Notes under the pieces: generated by a model | Seen by the model: the letters and a program-made list of their open reading frames with translations, nothing else | The model's database searches: none | Told to the model about the DNA's origin: nothing | Part shown: positions 33,109-41,729 of the stretch, in pieces | Position numbering within the stretch: the stretch's first letter is position 1 | Layout of the letters: every line of letters starts with the position of its first letter | From: CAZSHG01 sp964459995 | GTDB lineage: Bacteria; UBP14; UBA6098 | NCBI GenBank assembly: GCA_964459995.1 | Contig: CAYWOR010000006.1 | Span: forward strand, 62,001 to 126,000 | Length of the DNA: 64,000 nt | Direction of reading: 5' to 3' | Position numbers and translations under genes: made by a program

Positions 33109-33292
33109 TTAATGGAGCATCGCCTGAAACATCGGAAACTCGATCTCGTCGAGGTTGACGATGACGCGGTTGTTNNNNNNNNNNNNNNNNNNNNNNNNNN
33201 NNNNNNNNNNNNNNNNNNNNNNNNNNNNNNNNNNNNNNNNNNNNNNNNNNNNNNNNNNNNNNNNNNNNNNNNNNCTCGATTGTTACAAACAT
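33109..33292 (-). pseudogene. 5' fragment paralogous to the nuclease-like gene, broken by an assembly gap
   Basis: From an ATG at 33292 the minus strand reads MFVTIE, then 100 N, then NNRVIVNLDEIEFPMFQAML and a stop at 33109. This matches MHITIEDNKVIVNLDETEF of the gene at 29952-30938. If the N run is taken as zero bases, the two halves join in frame and align without a gap. Only the first 28 or so residues remain, so it is a fragment. It starts three bases after the stop of the 33296-36166 gene. Confidence 0.7.
33175..33274. other. Assembly gap (100 N)
   Basis: Exactly 100 N, the usual placeholder for a scaffold gap of unknown length. The flanking coding sequence suggests that little or nothing is missing. 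Confidence 0.98.
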
Positions 33293-33295
33293 AAT

Positions 33296-36166
33296 CTATT
33301 CTCCCTTCATCATCGCACGGACGAAGGGATGGGTTTCCAGCTCGTGAAGGGCTTTCAGGCGCGCCAATGTCTCCTCGCCGCCGATGGATAAAATCGCTCT
33401 TGCGGTATGGGCACGGAGAACCGCGTCACGGTCTTCGAGAAGGGGCAATAATACCGCGCGCGCCCTCGCTTTGCGGATTTCCAGAAGGTCGGCGTCGAAA
33501 TCCTCCTCCTTCTCCATTTTGGCTATCATCGATGTCATCACGCGAAGGAGATGCAGGCGGGCAGTCGATTTGGCTGTGGGAAGGATAGCGGCCACAGTGT
33601 CGAATGCCTCATCGAACATGTTGGATAAGCCGAACTGGGACGCCAGCCGCACGGTGATATATTCGTCGCCGAGGAAATCTATCATAACGGGGATTCCGCG
33701 CGGGTCTTTGAAATCCGCCATCGCTTTCGAGACCATATAACGCACCGGTTGGCGGTCGTCGTTGCGGTATTTTATGATATGTGGAACCGCCCGTTCGTCA
33801 GCTATTTTTCCCAGCGCGGAAATTGCGCTTATACGTGTCCGCTTCTCTTTCAGAAGGGGCAATAGCGAATCGACAGCGGCCTTGTCGCCGATTTCGCCGA
33901 GTATATAAATCGCGTTGCCCAGCCGCTCCCTGTCCTCGCGTTCGTGAAGGGCGGCGAAAAGGCATGGTATCATCAGTTCCGGTTTTTTCTTACTAAAATT
34001 TTCAACGGTGCGCGTCCGAAGGCTCGACTTCGTTCCGAGCTGTTTTTCGCATATGTAATCCGCGGCGACCTGGCCGGAATCGAGAAGTTCCTGAAATGCC
34101 TTCTCCGCTTTGTCCTTCGCGGAACCGACCGCCCATGCGCTGGCCTCGTTAAAAATCGTTTCGATTGTGCGCTCGGTCGTGTCGATTTCCTCCTCGGCCT
34201 TTTCCTCGGCGAGTTCGCGCACCGGGTCGGGGAAGGGATCGCTGTCGATGTCCATCCCGAAACCGATTTCGCCATAGAACCAGAAATTGTTGTTCGAGGC
34301 GAGTTTCGTGTCCGAATAGTGGTCGTCCCCCTGAAGATCGAGGAAGATGCCGACGCTTCCGGTGCCGCGCGCCCCACGCGAATAGCCCCAATTCGAGGAG
34401 TGGTTGTATCGTTTGCAATAGGTGTCGTTGCCGTTGCGATCGACGAAGAGGGCGAAAGAATTTGTCAGCGCGCAACCATTACCGCCGTCGATTACATAAA
34501 TGTCGTTGCCGCGGTAATCGGAGAAAAATCCGACCGAATAATCGTGCGCCGCGCCCTGTCCGGGGCCTTGCGGAGAGACATAGATGTCGTTCCCGCCCCT
34601 ATCGACCAGCGACCCGACCGACAGATGTATCCCCGACCCCTGCGGATACCAAACCGAGGTGTAAACATCGTTGCCCCCGTTATCGACGAGAAGCGCGAGG
34701 CCATACCAATAGCTGACCCCCTGCGCATAAACCCCCGACGAATAGGTGTCGTTGCCGCCTTTGTCGAATAGAAAGGCTATTCCGCCGGAGACATCGGGAC
34801 GCCATCCAATCGAAAAGCCCTGCCCGAAAGAATGATAATCGAAAGGTGCGAGAGGGGCATGGGAGTATTTCCCGCCGCAAAAATATTGGTCGGAACCGGA
34901 ATGGTCGGCGAGAAATCCGAACCCTTTGGGTCCGGCGAAAGCCTGCGCGTGAACATGGGAGCGATAAGCGTCCTCGCCGGCGAGGTCGATTTGGATGCCT
35001 ATCCCGAAATTTCCTGCGCCCTGAACATAGCTCGCCCCCTGATAAATGTCGTCGCCATCATAATCGACGAGGATGCCCGAACCGAAAAGTCCCGCGCCCT
35101 GAGCATAATGATCGGCGAGATAAACATCGTTGCCCGCCAAATCGACAATCGCGCCGACTCCGAAAACCCCCGATGCCTGCGCGAAAATATCCCCGCGCGA
35201 ATCGTAAAGATCGTTGCCGGCAATATCGATAACCACGCTGAAAACCGATTTCCCGATAACCCCGGCGCCATGGTTGCCACGATAGACATCGTCGCCGCCC
35301 GGGTCGAGTATTATGGCACCGTCGAGATAAATGTCGTCGCCTTTCGTGCCGATAACGGCAGTCCCCCAACGGGTCTTGATTCGAATGACCTCACCCATAT
35401 CGTCGATGTTAACCGCCGAATTTAACCGCTCAGTCGCCATCTGAATTCCCGTTGCGACAGCCGCCGTGGCAAGTCCTAACTGCTTGTAATCGAAGGCGTG
35501 CATGGTAACGTAAAGCGAGTCGAGCCTCACATTCCATGTGGTGTCGTAATCGCGACCGGTGAGTTCCATGAGGTAATATTCGAGGCTGTCGGCGAGGGTG
35601 TCTTCGCTGTCGATCCAGAATTTCGGAAGTAGCATCAGCAATGAATCCAACGATTCTTCGGGAACTCCGCGCATCATACCGCAACGATGTTCCCATGCGA
35701 CATCGAAGGAGGCCAAAATATATCTAAGAGCGCTTCTAAGAGGCTCGTCGAGACGTTGTGCGGTCGTGTCCCTGTTCGCGATTCGTTCGATTTTCGATTG
35801 AAGACCATTATAATCGCGCTTCGGTAGCTCCTCGTCTATCGCGGAGAACCCCCATCTCACAATTTCCGGAAGATCTGCGCGGGATTCGATTGCGATTTTC
35901 GTCCAAGCGTCGATGGTATCGGGAAGTTCGAGGGGTTTATCAAGAAAAAGATTCACTCTCGAAAGCCGGAACAGCGTGTCCGAGGCCCATTTTTTCTCGA
36001 AACCGGCATCTTTGCGGGTCAGACCGGAAAAATAGAGCGCCGAATCGACATGCTCCCGCGCGAAATCGTCCAATGACGGCGGAAAAGTGTCCGCAGGCTT
36101 GGAATTGAACCCGAAAACCGAACCGGCGGCTATCGCTACGATAACGAAAATGATGTTGAACTTCAT
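33296..36166 (-). CDS. Exported GGNDxY-repeat and HEAT-repeat protein
   Basis: A 956-residue protein with a signal peptide (MKFNIIFVIVAIAAGSVFGF). Residues 25-260 are helical. Residues about 270-640 hold roughly a dozen units of about 30 residues, each with a [G/S]GNDxY turn, then YAQGxGxxG, then a hydrophobic strand xGxLVD, for example LVDNGGNDVYTSVWYPQGSG and IVDLAGNDVYLADHYAQGAG. The turns look like calcium-binding Asp/Asn loops but lack the nonapeptide of RTX proteins, so a novel beta-solenoid is inferred. After an acidic linker, residues about 690-956 are HEAT-like helical pairs (ISALGKIADERAVPHIIKY). A large surface or periplasmic scaffold is likely; no enzyme site is seen. The 5' fragment at 33292 follows three bases after the stop. 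Confidence 0.8.
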   Translation of the reverse strand: MKFNIIFVIVAIAAGSVFGFNSKPADTFPPSLDDFAREHVDSALYFSGLTRKDAGFEKKWASDTLFRLSRVNLFLDKPLELPDTIDAWTKIAIESRADLPEIVRWGFSAIDEELPKRDYNGLQSKIERIANRDTTAQRLDEPLRSALRYILASFDVAWEHRCGMMRGVPEESLDSLLMLLPKFWIDSEDTLADSLEYYLMELTGRDYDTTWNVRLDSLYVTMHAFDYKQLGLATAAVATGIQMATERLNSAVNIDDMGEVIRIKTRWGTAVIGTKGDDIYLDGAIILDPGGDDVYRGNHGAGVIGKSVFSVVIDIAGNDLYDSRGDIFAQASGVFGVGAIVDLAGNDVYLADHYAQGAGLFGSGILVDYDGDDIYQGASYVQGAGNFGIGIQIDLAGEDAYRSHVHAQAFAGPKGFGFLADHSGSDQYFCGGKYSHAPLAPFDYHSFGQGFSIGWRPDVSGGIAFLFDKGGNDTYSSGVYAQGVSYWYGLALLVDNGGNDVYTSVWYPQGSGIHLSVGSLVDRGGNDIYVSPQGPGQGAAHDYSVGFFSDYRGNDIYVIDGGNGCALTNSFALFVDRNGNDTYCKRYNHSSNWGYSRGARGTGSVGIFLDLQGDDHYSDTKLASNNNFWFYGEIGFGMDIDSDPFPDPVRELAEEKAEEEIDTTERTIETIFNEASAWAVGSAKDKAEKAFQELLDSGQVAADYICEKQLGTKSSLRTRTVENFSKKKPELMIPCLFAALHEREDRERLGNAIYILGEIGDKAAVDSLLPLLKEKRTRISAISALGKIADERAVPHIIKYRNDDRQPVRYMVSKAMADFKDPRGIPVMIDFLGDEYITVRLASQFGLSNMFDEAFDTVAAILPTAKSTARLHLLRVMTSMIAKMEKEEDFDADLLEIRKARARAVLLPLLEDRDAVLRAHTARAILSIGGEETLARLKALHELETHPFVRAMMKGE

Positions 36167-36389
36167 GATACTCCTTCATAATATTTCCCGCAAGATGCCC
36201 GATAAACCCACGAAGGTCAAGCGGAATCTGTGAATATGCACCACCGATAGTTTACCCTTCAACGCGAAAAAAACGCGAGACGACGAAACAATCCCCTCGC
36301 ACGCCAGCAACACCGTGAAAACACGAATTCACATACATCCCACGAAAAAATACCCCATACGTTTCGAATAACAAGCCTTATCTTTTTCT

Positions 36390-36417
36390 TTGGATTTCCA
36401 AATATTTTCGTTATATT
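36390..36417 (+). promoter_or_regulatory. Promoter of the 5'-nucleotidase gene
   Basis: TTGGAT (36390-36395), 16 bp, TATATT (36412-36417), about 30 bases before the ATG at 36448. Nothing else was recognised in 36167-36389. Confidence 0.5.
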
Positions 36418-36447
36418 AAAAATTCATTAATGCAAAGGAGTTGCAAT

Positions 36448-38289
36448 ATGAAGAATACCCTATTAATTCCCCTTCTCCTCTCATCGATAGTTTTTGCGGT
36501 GCCGATACATTTCGCCCTCGTCAACGACTGCCATTCCGTGGTTGAGGCATGGGGTTTTCGAGACCCGTCAACACTCGAAGCCTCGATAGGAGGCTATGCC
36601 AGAGCGATTCACATCGTCGATTCCCTTCGAGCCGAATACCCAAATCTGCTTTTTCTTCACGCCGGCGATGTCATAACCGGCGATTTTCTATCGACGCTTA
36701 CCATCGGCAGGGCAACATGGGATTTGTGGATGCAAGCCGGCGTCCGCGCTTTCGCTGTTGGCAACCACGAGTTCGAATACGGTGTCGATATGCTCGATTC
36801 AGTCCTCGGTGAAATCGATGTCCCCCTTGTCTGCGCGAATCTCGACGCGACCGGATATCCGAATATTCAGGCCTCGATCGAGCCGTATAGGATTTTCGCC
36901 TTCCCCGGCGAGGGCGCGGACAGCGTTCGAATCGCGGTTTTCGGAGTATGCACCGAGGAAACCGACGATGCAGGCTGGACAGAACCTCTCGATTTGGGCG
37001 ATGTCGTGGTCGCGATCGACACCTTCGGGATTCCACCCGGCGCAGACGCCGCAATCGCATTGACTCATCTCGACATCAGCGACGACCATCCTGTTGCGGC
37101 GATTCCCTTTATCTCCGCGGTTCTCGGCGGACATGACCATTCTGTCCCCGACGCTCCAATATGGAATATCTCCGGCGCGGACAGCACACCCATTTTGAAA
37201 TCCGGCCCGATGATTATCCGTGTAGGACACCTTATCATGGATTACGACGAATCCACAGGGCTAAGTTTCATCAGCTGGAACGCAATTCCTATCGTTGCTG
37301 GAATACCGGAAAGCCCCACCGCAAGGGCTTTGCTCGACTCATATCGCGATACAATCGCCGCGAATCCCTTTATTGGATTCGATCCCTACGAAACCGTGGC
37401 TTTCATAGCCGAATCAAATATCCCAATCACCTCGACCGATTTAGCGGACAGCGGCTGGAACGATTCGCCGCAGGGAAATATGGTTACAGAGGCTTATCGC
37501 TCGATGCTCGGCACAAAAATAGGCGTGGAGGGGCGCGGTGCAATGCGTATGTCAATTCGAAGAGGACCGGTAACCTTCGCCGATCTCTATAGAATCGCAC
37601 CGGTGGGCATACATCCGGGGAAAGGTTTAAATTCTCGGCTCATAAGGGTCATCGCCACCGGCCAACAGCTTAAAACGATGATGGAATACGCCCTTTTCGG
37701 TTCATCCTTCTCTTCCGAGGTTTTCCCCGAATTCAGCGGGATGAGGGTCGAATTCAACCCCGGTGGGCCTTTCCTAAATAAAATCAACACCGCGTCATGG
37801 GTTATAGACGGAATGCTCTGGCATGCCGCAGACACATATCTTATCGCGGGCACCGAGATGCTCGAATATGCGATGGGTCTCGTGGGAATATCGGCGACAT
37901 CGATTGTAAGGTCGGACACCACAGTTTGGGAGGCAATTTCGGCCTATTGCACTTCGCCGGACTTCACCCCTGCATATCGTTCCGATGGGCGTTTCCGCGA
38001 TATTACTGTCGGCATAACCGAGATTGTCGAGCGTCCGATAAGGCTTAATCTTCGTGCATGGCCGAACCCCTTTAACGCCTCGGTCAATATCGAATCCGGA
38101 AAACCTGCGAGAACCCTGGAGATTTTCGATCTCGCCGGAAAACTCGTTAAAAACATAGCCATAAACAAAGAGGGTGAGAGACGCCATATCTGGTCCCCCG
38201 ACAGAAATATCTCCGCGGGTGTTTATTTCGCGAAAGCGCTTCATTTCGACGGCACGACCTCTCGCACGCCTTTGATTTATGTGAAGTAA
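36448..38289 (+). CDS. Exported 5'-nucleotidase/UshA-family phosphoesterase with T9SS sorting domain
   Basis: About 613 residues from the ATG at 36448, which follows AAAGGAGTTGCAAT; the upstream ATG at 36430 overlaps that ribosome site and is rejected. A signal peptide leads into a calcineurin-like domain with LVNDCHS, HAGDVITGDF, VGNHEFEYG, THLDISDD and GGHDHS as metal ligands. The C-terminal 5'-nucleotidase domain (about 310-530) shows DSPQGNMVTEAYRSML and PVTFADLYRIAPVG. The tail has WPNPFNASVNIES, LEIFDLAGKLV and AGVYFAKA, a sorting domain. It should release phosphate or nucleosides from nucleotides outside the cell. Single gene; it converges with lptG across a long hairpin. Confidence 0.92.
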   Translation: MKNTLLIPLLLSSIVFAVPIHFALVNDCHSVVEAWGFRDPSTLEASIGGYARAIHIVDSLRAEYPNLLFLHAGDVITGDFLSTLTIGRATWDLWMQAGVRAFAVGNHEFEYGVDMLDSVLGEIDVPLVCANLDATGYPNIQASIEPYRIFAFPGEGADSVRIAVFGVCTEETDDAGWTEPLDLGDVVVAIDTFGIPPGADAAIALTHLDISDDHPVAAIPFISAVLGGHDHSVPDAPIWNISGADSTPILKSGPMIIRVGHLIMDYDESTGLSFISWNAIPIVAGIPESPTARALLDSYRDTIAANPFIGFDPYETVAFIAESNIPITSTDLADSGWNDSPQGNMVTEAYRSMLGTKIGVEGRGAMRMSIRRGPVTFADLYRIAPVGIHPGKGLNSRLIRVIATGQQLKTMMEYALFGSSFSSEVFPEFSGMRVEFNPGGPFLNKINTASWVIDGMLWHAADTYLIAGTEMLEYAMGLVGISATSIVRSDTTVWEAISAYCTSPDFTPAYRSDGRFRDITVGITEIVERPIRLNLRAWPNPFNASVNIESGKPARTLEIFDLAGKLVKNIAINKEGERRHIWSPDRNISAGVYFAKALHFDGTTSRTPLIYVK

Positions 38290-38300
38290 TACATCCGATT

Positions 38301-38378
38301 TGATGCAATTGTATTCTATTTGCATGCAAATGTATTCGAATGTATGCAGTTTGCAACTATTTGAATACATTTGCATCA
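38301..38378. repeat. Long imperfect hairpin between convergent genes
   Basis: TGATGCAATTGTATTCTATT pairs with the inverted AACTATTTGAATACATTTGC plus ATCA, and the centre TGCAAATGTATTCGAATGTA repeats the same words. It may act as a two-way terminator, although no T run follows. The remaining part of 38290-38527 shows no gene. Confidence 0.6.
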
Positions 38379-38527
38379 GGTTTGAAAGCAAGCCTCGCTA
38401 TTCACATTCCGATTCCCAAAAAAATGGAAACTCAAAATGCATATCCGCGATGGATTCTTGGTCGTGTCGGGAATGACCAAAAATCATATGTCATTGGCGG
38501 AAATCGCAACCAGATGTCGCGGCTATC

Positions 38528-39604
38528 TTAATCGCGGTGCGCGAAAAGAAGGACGAACCCGCCCGCCCCGAAAACTATATTCCCGAGCACTGCGGCCATA
38601 ATCGGCGGGATATTGCCGTTGTAACCGAGCACCTGCCCAACCTTTATCGCGGCGAAATAGATGAAAGCGATGGTTATCGACTGGGCGAATCCCACAACCA
38701 GGCCGCCACGCCGGAACCTCAGAACAAGGGGCACGCCGAAAAGTAGTATCACAAAATTTATGAAAGGGTAGGAAACTTTCATATAAAGATCGGTTTTTTC
38801 GCGGATTGGATCGCCGCCGGCACGCTCGACTCGCTCGATGAATTCTTTCAGCTCGAAAAAGCCCATTTCGTCGGGGTTTGCGCGACGTTTGGCGAGTTCG
38901 TCGGGGGTCTCTTTCAGGGAGATTCCCATGGAATTAAAACGCTCGTAGGAGGGAGAATCGCCGCCGAATCTGTAGGCATGGCCGTCGAAAAGCTCCCATT
39001 TTGCGCCGTCGTATTCCATTCTTCTCGCTCGAAGAAGCTCTTTGACAATACCGTCATCGGCGTAAGTTATGACGAGAACCTCATGCGCTCTCGCTCGTCT
39101 CGGGTCGAGGATTTCCATCGATAGCACGCGTCCGTCTTCGGTTTGGTAGAGAAGTTTTTTCACGCGCCCAAGGGTATTTCTGTTGCTCTTGAAAATTCGC
39201 TCTTCTTTGACTTTGTCGCGCAGACGATTTGTGTTCGGAACGATAAATTCTGCAAAGGCCATCATAACCAAAGACCATACAAGGCCAAAAATTAGAATCG
39301 GGACGCCGATTCGCAGAGAACTTATCCCCCCAGAACGGACAGCGACGACCTCGCGGTGTTTCGACATCTGCCCGCATGAGAAATCCGCCGCGAGAAGCAG
39401 AACGATGGGGCTTATTAGGACGAGGATATAGGGCAGATAGGTGAGGTAATAAAGGATAACATCGGTTAATGCCGCACCACGGTCGATAAATTTATCGAGG
39501 TTCTCGATGATGTCGATGACGTAGAAAAGCACCAGGAAAGCTATCGCCGCCCAAGCCGCCCATATCAGAAACTGGCGCAAAGTATGTCTGTCGAGTATTT
39601 TCAA
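38528..39604 (-). CDS. lptG: LPS export permease LptG/LptF family
   Basis: An inner-membrane subunit of the Lpt transporter that extracts lipopolysaccharide for transport to the outer membrane. Three N-terminal membrane segments (LIWAAWAAIAFLVLFYVIDI, LPYILVLISPIVLLLAA, IGVPILIFGLVWSLVMMAFA), a periplasmic jellyroll-like domain (about 120-270) and three C-terminal segments (ending GNIVFGAGGFVLLFAH) fit LptF/G. An in-frame ATG exists at 39646, but the TTG at 39604 is preceded by AGGCGGAGA and gives MKILDRHTLRQFL, the family's usual start, so it is preferred (358 residues). Its presence shows a Gram-negative envelope. Confidence 0.92.
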   Translation of the reverse strand: MKILDRHTLRQFLIWAAWAAIAFLVLFYVIDIIENLDKFIDRGAALTDVILYYLTYLPYILVLISPIVLLLAADFSCGQMSKHREVVAVRSGGISSLRIGVPILIFGLVWSLVMMAFAEFIVPNTNRLRDKVKEERIFKSNRNTLGRVKKLLYQTEDGRVLSMEILDPRRARAHEVLVITYADDGIVKELLRARRMEYDGAKWELFDGHAYRFGGDSPSYERFNSMGISLKETPDELAKRRANPDEMGFFELKEFIERVERAGGDPIREKTDLYMKVSYPFINFVILLFGVPLVLRFRRGGLVVGFAQSITIAFIYFAAIKVGQVLGYNGNIPPIMAAVLGNIVFGAGGFVLLFAHRD

Positions 39605-39688
39605 TCGCGGTCTCCGCCTAAAATAGAGCAAAACTTGTTCCAACACAAATAAGAATAATTAAAAATCCAATTTGACCAAGGATTATTG

Positions 39689-39716
39689 TTGATTATTTGG
39701 AGAACAGAGTTATATT
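39689..39716 (+). promoter_or_regulatory. Promoter of the pilus/competence cluster
   Basis: TTGATT (39689-39694), 16 bp, TATATT (39711-39716), about 20 bases before the ATG at 39737, with GAGAAGG in between as ribosome site. Confidence 0.55.
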
Positions 39717-39736
39717 TTTTAACTTGAGAAGGTAAT

Positions 39737-40162
39737 ATGAATTTTTCGTTGAACAAAAAGGAATTAACGTTAATTTCATTTATCGTTCTCGGCGCGGTGG
39801 GTGGCGGCGGAGTTATGGCACTGACGGAAACCCATGTTGCGCCGTTGCCGGAGCTTGGTTCAGCAAAGGAAATTGTTGCGGAGCAAGTTTCGAAGGGCGA
39901 TATAATCGATGTGGCCGAGGTTACGGAGGTCGCGAAACAGTCCGCCGAGCCTGAGGCTCCGACAGGGCCGGTGAATATTAACACCGCCGGCGAACAGGAA
40001 TTGACGAGGCTGATTGGAATCGGCCCGGCACTCGCCAAAAGGATTTGCGAGGACCGTGCCGCCAAAGGCCCTTATAAATCTATCGATGAGCTTCAAAGGG
40101 TCAAAGGAATTGGTCCTGCGACGATTGAGAAAAATATAAGTTTAATTACAATAGGCAAATAA
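39737..40162 (+). CDS. ComEA-like helix-hairpin-helix protein
   Basis: A 141-residue protein: one N-terminal membrane segment (residues 9-29, LTLISFIVLGAVGGGGVMAL), a linker, then a ComEA-type double helix-hairpin-helix (about 78-141): VNINTAGEQELTRLIGIGPA, AKRICEDR and IDELQRVKGIGPATIEKN. ComEA binds incoming double-stranded DNA at the cell surface during natural transformation. It leads a cluster with a pseudopilin and PilM/PilN-like proteins, which supports DNA uptake or a pilus-like machine. Confidence 0.88.
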   Translation: MNFSLNKKELTLISFIVLGAVGGGGVMALTETHVAPLPELGSAKEIVAEQVSKGDIIDVAEVTEVAKQSAEPEAPTGPVNINTAGEQELTRLIGIGPALAKRICEDRAAKGPYKSIDELQRVKGIGPATIEKNISLITIGK

Positions 40163-40192
40163 AACAATAATAAATAAAGACGGAGGAGTTAA

Positions 40193-40681
40193 GTGAATCG
40201 CAGATCAGGAATCTCAATCTTGGATGTCGTCATTATATTATTAATCGTAGGGGTTATCGCCGCTCTTGTTATCCCAAAAGCGCGCATGGAGAAGAAAGAG
40301 CAGGCTATGATGGCTTGCAGAGAGCAACAGCTGGCCATTTCCGAGGCTATGATGCGCTTTTATACTACGGCAGGAGACACCTCGCTGTTGACACTTCACG
40401 AAAAACCGGTCGAGCCGGAGACAACAGAAGTCGCGACAGAACCGGCACCGAAGGGCAAACAGCCGGCCGCGGTTGTCGATACTACCACCCCCCCGCCGCG
40501 TCTTTTTACCGATGATACGACCTTATTGCGCCCCTATCTCGACGCTAAATACTCATTCAAATGCCCCCTCGACGGACAGGAATACATAATTATCGCGAGA
40601 GATTCCGTTTTCTACTCCATCTCCTGCCAAAATGACGGGCATGGTCAGGTAATCCGCGGCAGAGCGACCTGGGAAGAATAA
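40193..40681 (+). CDS. Pseudopilin-like protein
   Basis: A 162-residue protein from a GTG with CGGAGGAG before it. The N-terminus MNRRSGISILDVVIILLIVG and the following hydrophobic run form a prepilin signal: short basic leader, Gly at the cleavage site, hydrophobic helix. The usual Glu at mature position 5 is Asp. The rest has a proline-rich, flexible insert (about 80-105) and a C-terminal small domain with two cysteines (KCPLDGQEY, SISCQND) that could form a disulfide. Likely a minor pilin or type II secretion/competence pseudopilin. Confidence 0.82.
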   Translation: MNRRSGISILDVVIILLIVGVIAALVIPKARMEKKEQAMMACREQQLAISEAMMRFYTTAGDTSLLTLHEKPVEPETTEVATEPAPKGKQPAAVVDTTTPPPRLFTDDTTLLRPYLDAKYSFKCPLDGQEYIIIARDSVFYSISCQNDGHGQVIRGRATWEE

Positions 40682-40691
40682 GGAGAAACCT

Positions 40692-41729
40692 ATCGAATTA
40701 GGGCTCGACAAACTGCTAAAGGGATCGAAGGCCTCGAAGGCTAAGAAAAAGCCTGAGGCCGAAGCCGCCCCAGTCGAAATCGTCTCGGAGGGAATTTCTC
40801 TCGAGCCGAAACGAAAGGGGCTTGGAATCGCATTGGACGAAGCGAAGGCGGTGGTCGTCGAAACGGATATTTCTCCCAAGGGCATTTTGATCGAGAAAAT
40901 CGCCTCATTTCCAATCACGGACAAACAGGTTTTCTGGGGAAGAATCGCCGATTTCGACGGCCTTATCCCGAGATTTGCGGAGATAAAAAAGACGCAAAAA
41001 TGGAAGGCGAAACTGGCCTCGATAAATCTTCCGATGCATTTTTGCGACATCAAAGCTTTCGATTTTCCGAAAGCCTATGTAAAAAAATCGAATATAGAAT
41101 GGGAGATTCAGAGCAATTTTGTCGGCGATCCCAGCTTGTATCGATTCGATAGTATCGAGGCGGGGAAAAGCAAACGCGGAATAACGGAGCTTGTGCTGGG
41201 CGCGATAGCGGAGGCTGTCGATGAACGGGCTACGCTTTTAGCCTCTATTGGATTGAACGCTGTCGCAGTCGAGCCTGATATTCTTTCATTTTATAACGGT
41301 CTCGCCTCGACAATGCTGAGTTTCCCCGCTCCGAGCGTTCTGTTGATAGATATTTCCTATCCCTACAGCAGTTTCGCGCTGGTTAAGGACAATGTTTTTA
41401 TTCCCGGTGGCAATGTCAAAGTCTCGGAGGATTTTTTGCGAGGTGTCAGCCTCGACGCAGTGCCCGGTTTTGCGCAGGATTTGTCGAAAGCCTTTTCGCG
41501 CAAATTCGAGCTTGCGGGATTCGACATGGGGGAGCATAAGCCGCAGATGCTTATTGTCGGCGGCTTATCGGTGGATGATAACGTCGCGGATTTGATTGCG
41601 AAGGAACTCGAGATACCGCCCTATCGGAAGAACCCGCTTGCCGAAGGGTTGGTTAAATTGAAGGATAAAAAAATCGTTTTAAGCTGGCAATCTTATATTA
41701 AAGCCCTCGGGCTTGCACTTAGAAACTGA
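40692..41729 (+). CDS. PilM/GspL-like actin-fold protein, probable non-standard start
   Basis: A cytoplasmic PilM-like protein of the pilus or secretion inner-membrane platform. From TTG at 40833 the frame gives 299 residues, but this would remove the first strand GLGIALDEAKAVVVE of the actin-like fold. The frame stays open upstream to a stop at 40650 and codes for ELGLDKLLKGSKASKAKKKP. The only codon placed correctly after AAGGAG (40680-40685) is ATC at 40692; a CTG at 40713 is the other option. PilM features are GLGIALDE, LLIDISYPYSSFALVKD, IPGGNVKVSEDF and QMLIVGGLS. It overlaps the next gene by TGATG. Confidence 0.78.
   Translation: MELGLDKLLKGSKASKAKKKPEAEAAPVEIVSEGISLEPKRKGLGIALDEAKAVVVETDISPKGILIEKIASFPITDKQVFWGRIADFDGLIPRFAEIKKTQKWKAKLASINLPMHFCDIKAFDFPKAYVKKSNIEWEIQSNFVGDPSLYRFDSIEAGKSKRGITELVLGAIAEAVDERATLLASIGLNAVAVEPDILSFYNGLASTMLSFPAPSVLLIDISYPYSSFALVKDNVFIPGGNVKVSEDFLRGVSLDAVPGFAQDLSKAFSRKFELAGFDMGEHKPQMLIVGGLSVDDNVADLIAKELEIPPYRKNPLAEGLVKLKDKKIVLSWQSYIKALGLALRN

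Noticed and set aside
33944..34771. 275-residue plus-strand frame antisense to the GGNDxY repeats
   Set aside because: The regular repeat on the minus strand creates a stop-free antisense frame; there is no start signal or fold pattern.
33296..36166. RTX haemolysin-type calcium-binding protein
   Set aside because: The GGNDxY turns lack the GGxGxDxUx nonapeptide and recur every 30 residues instead of 9.
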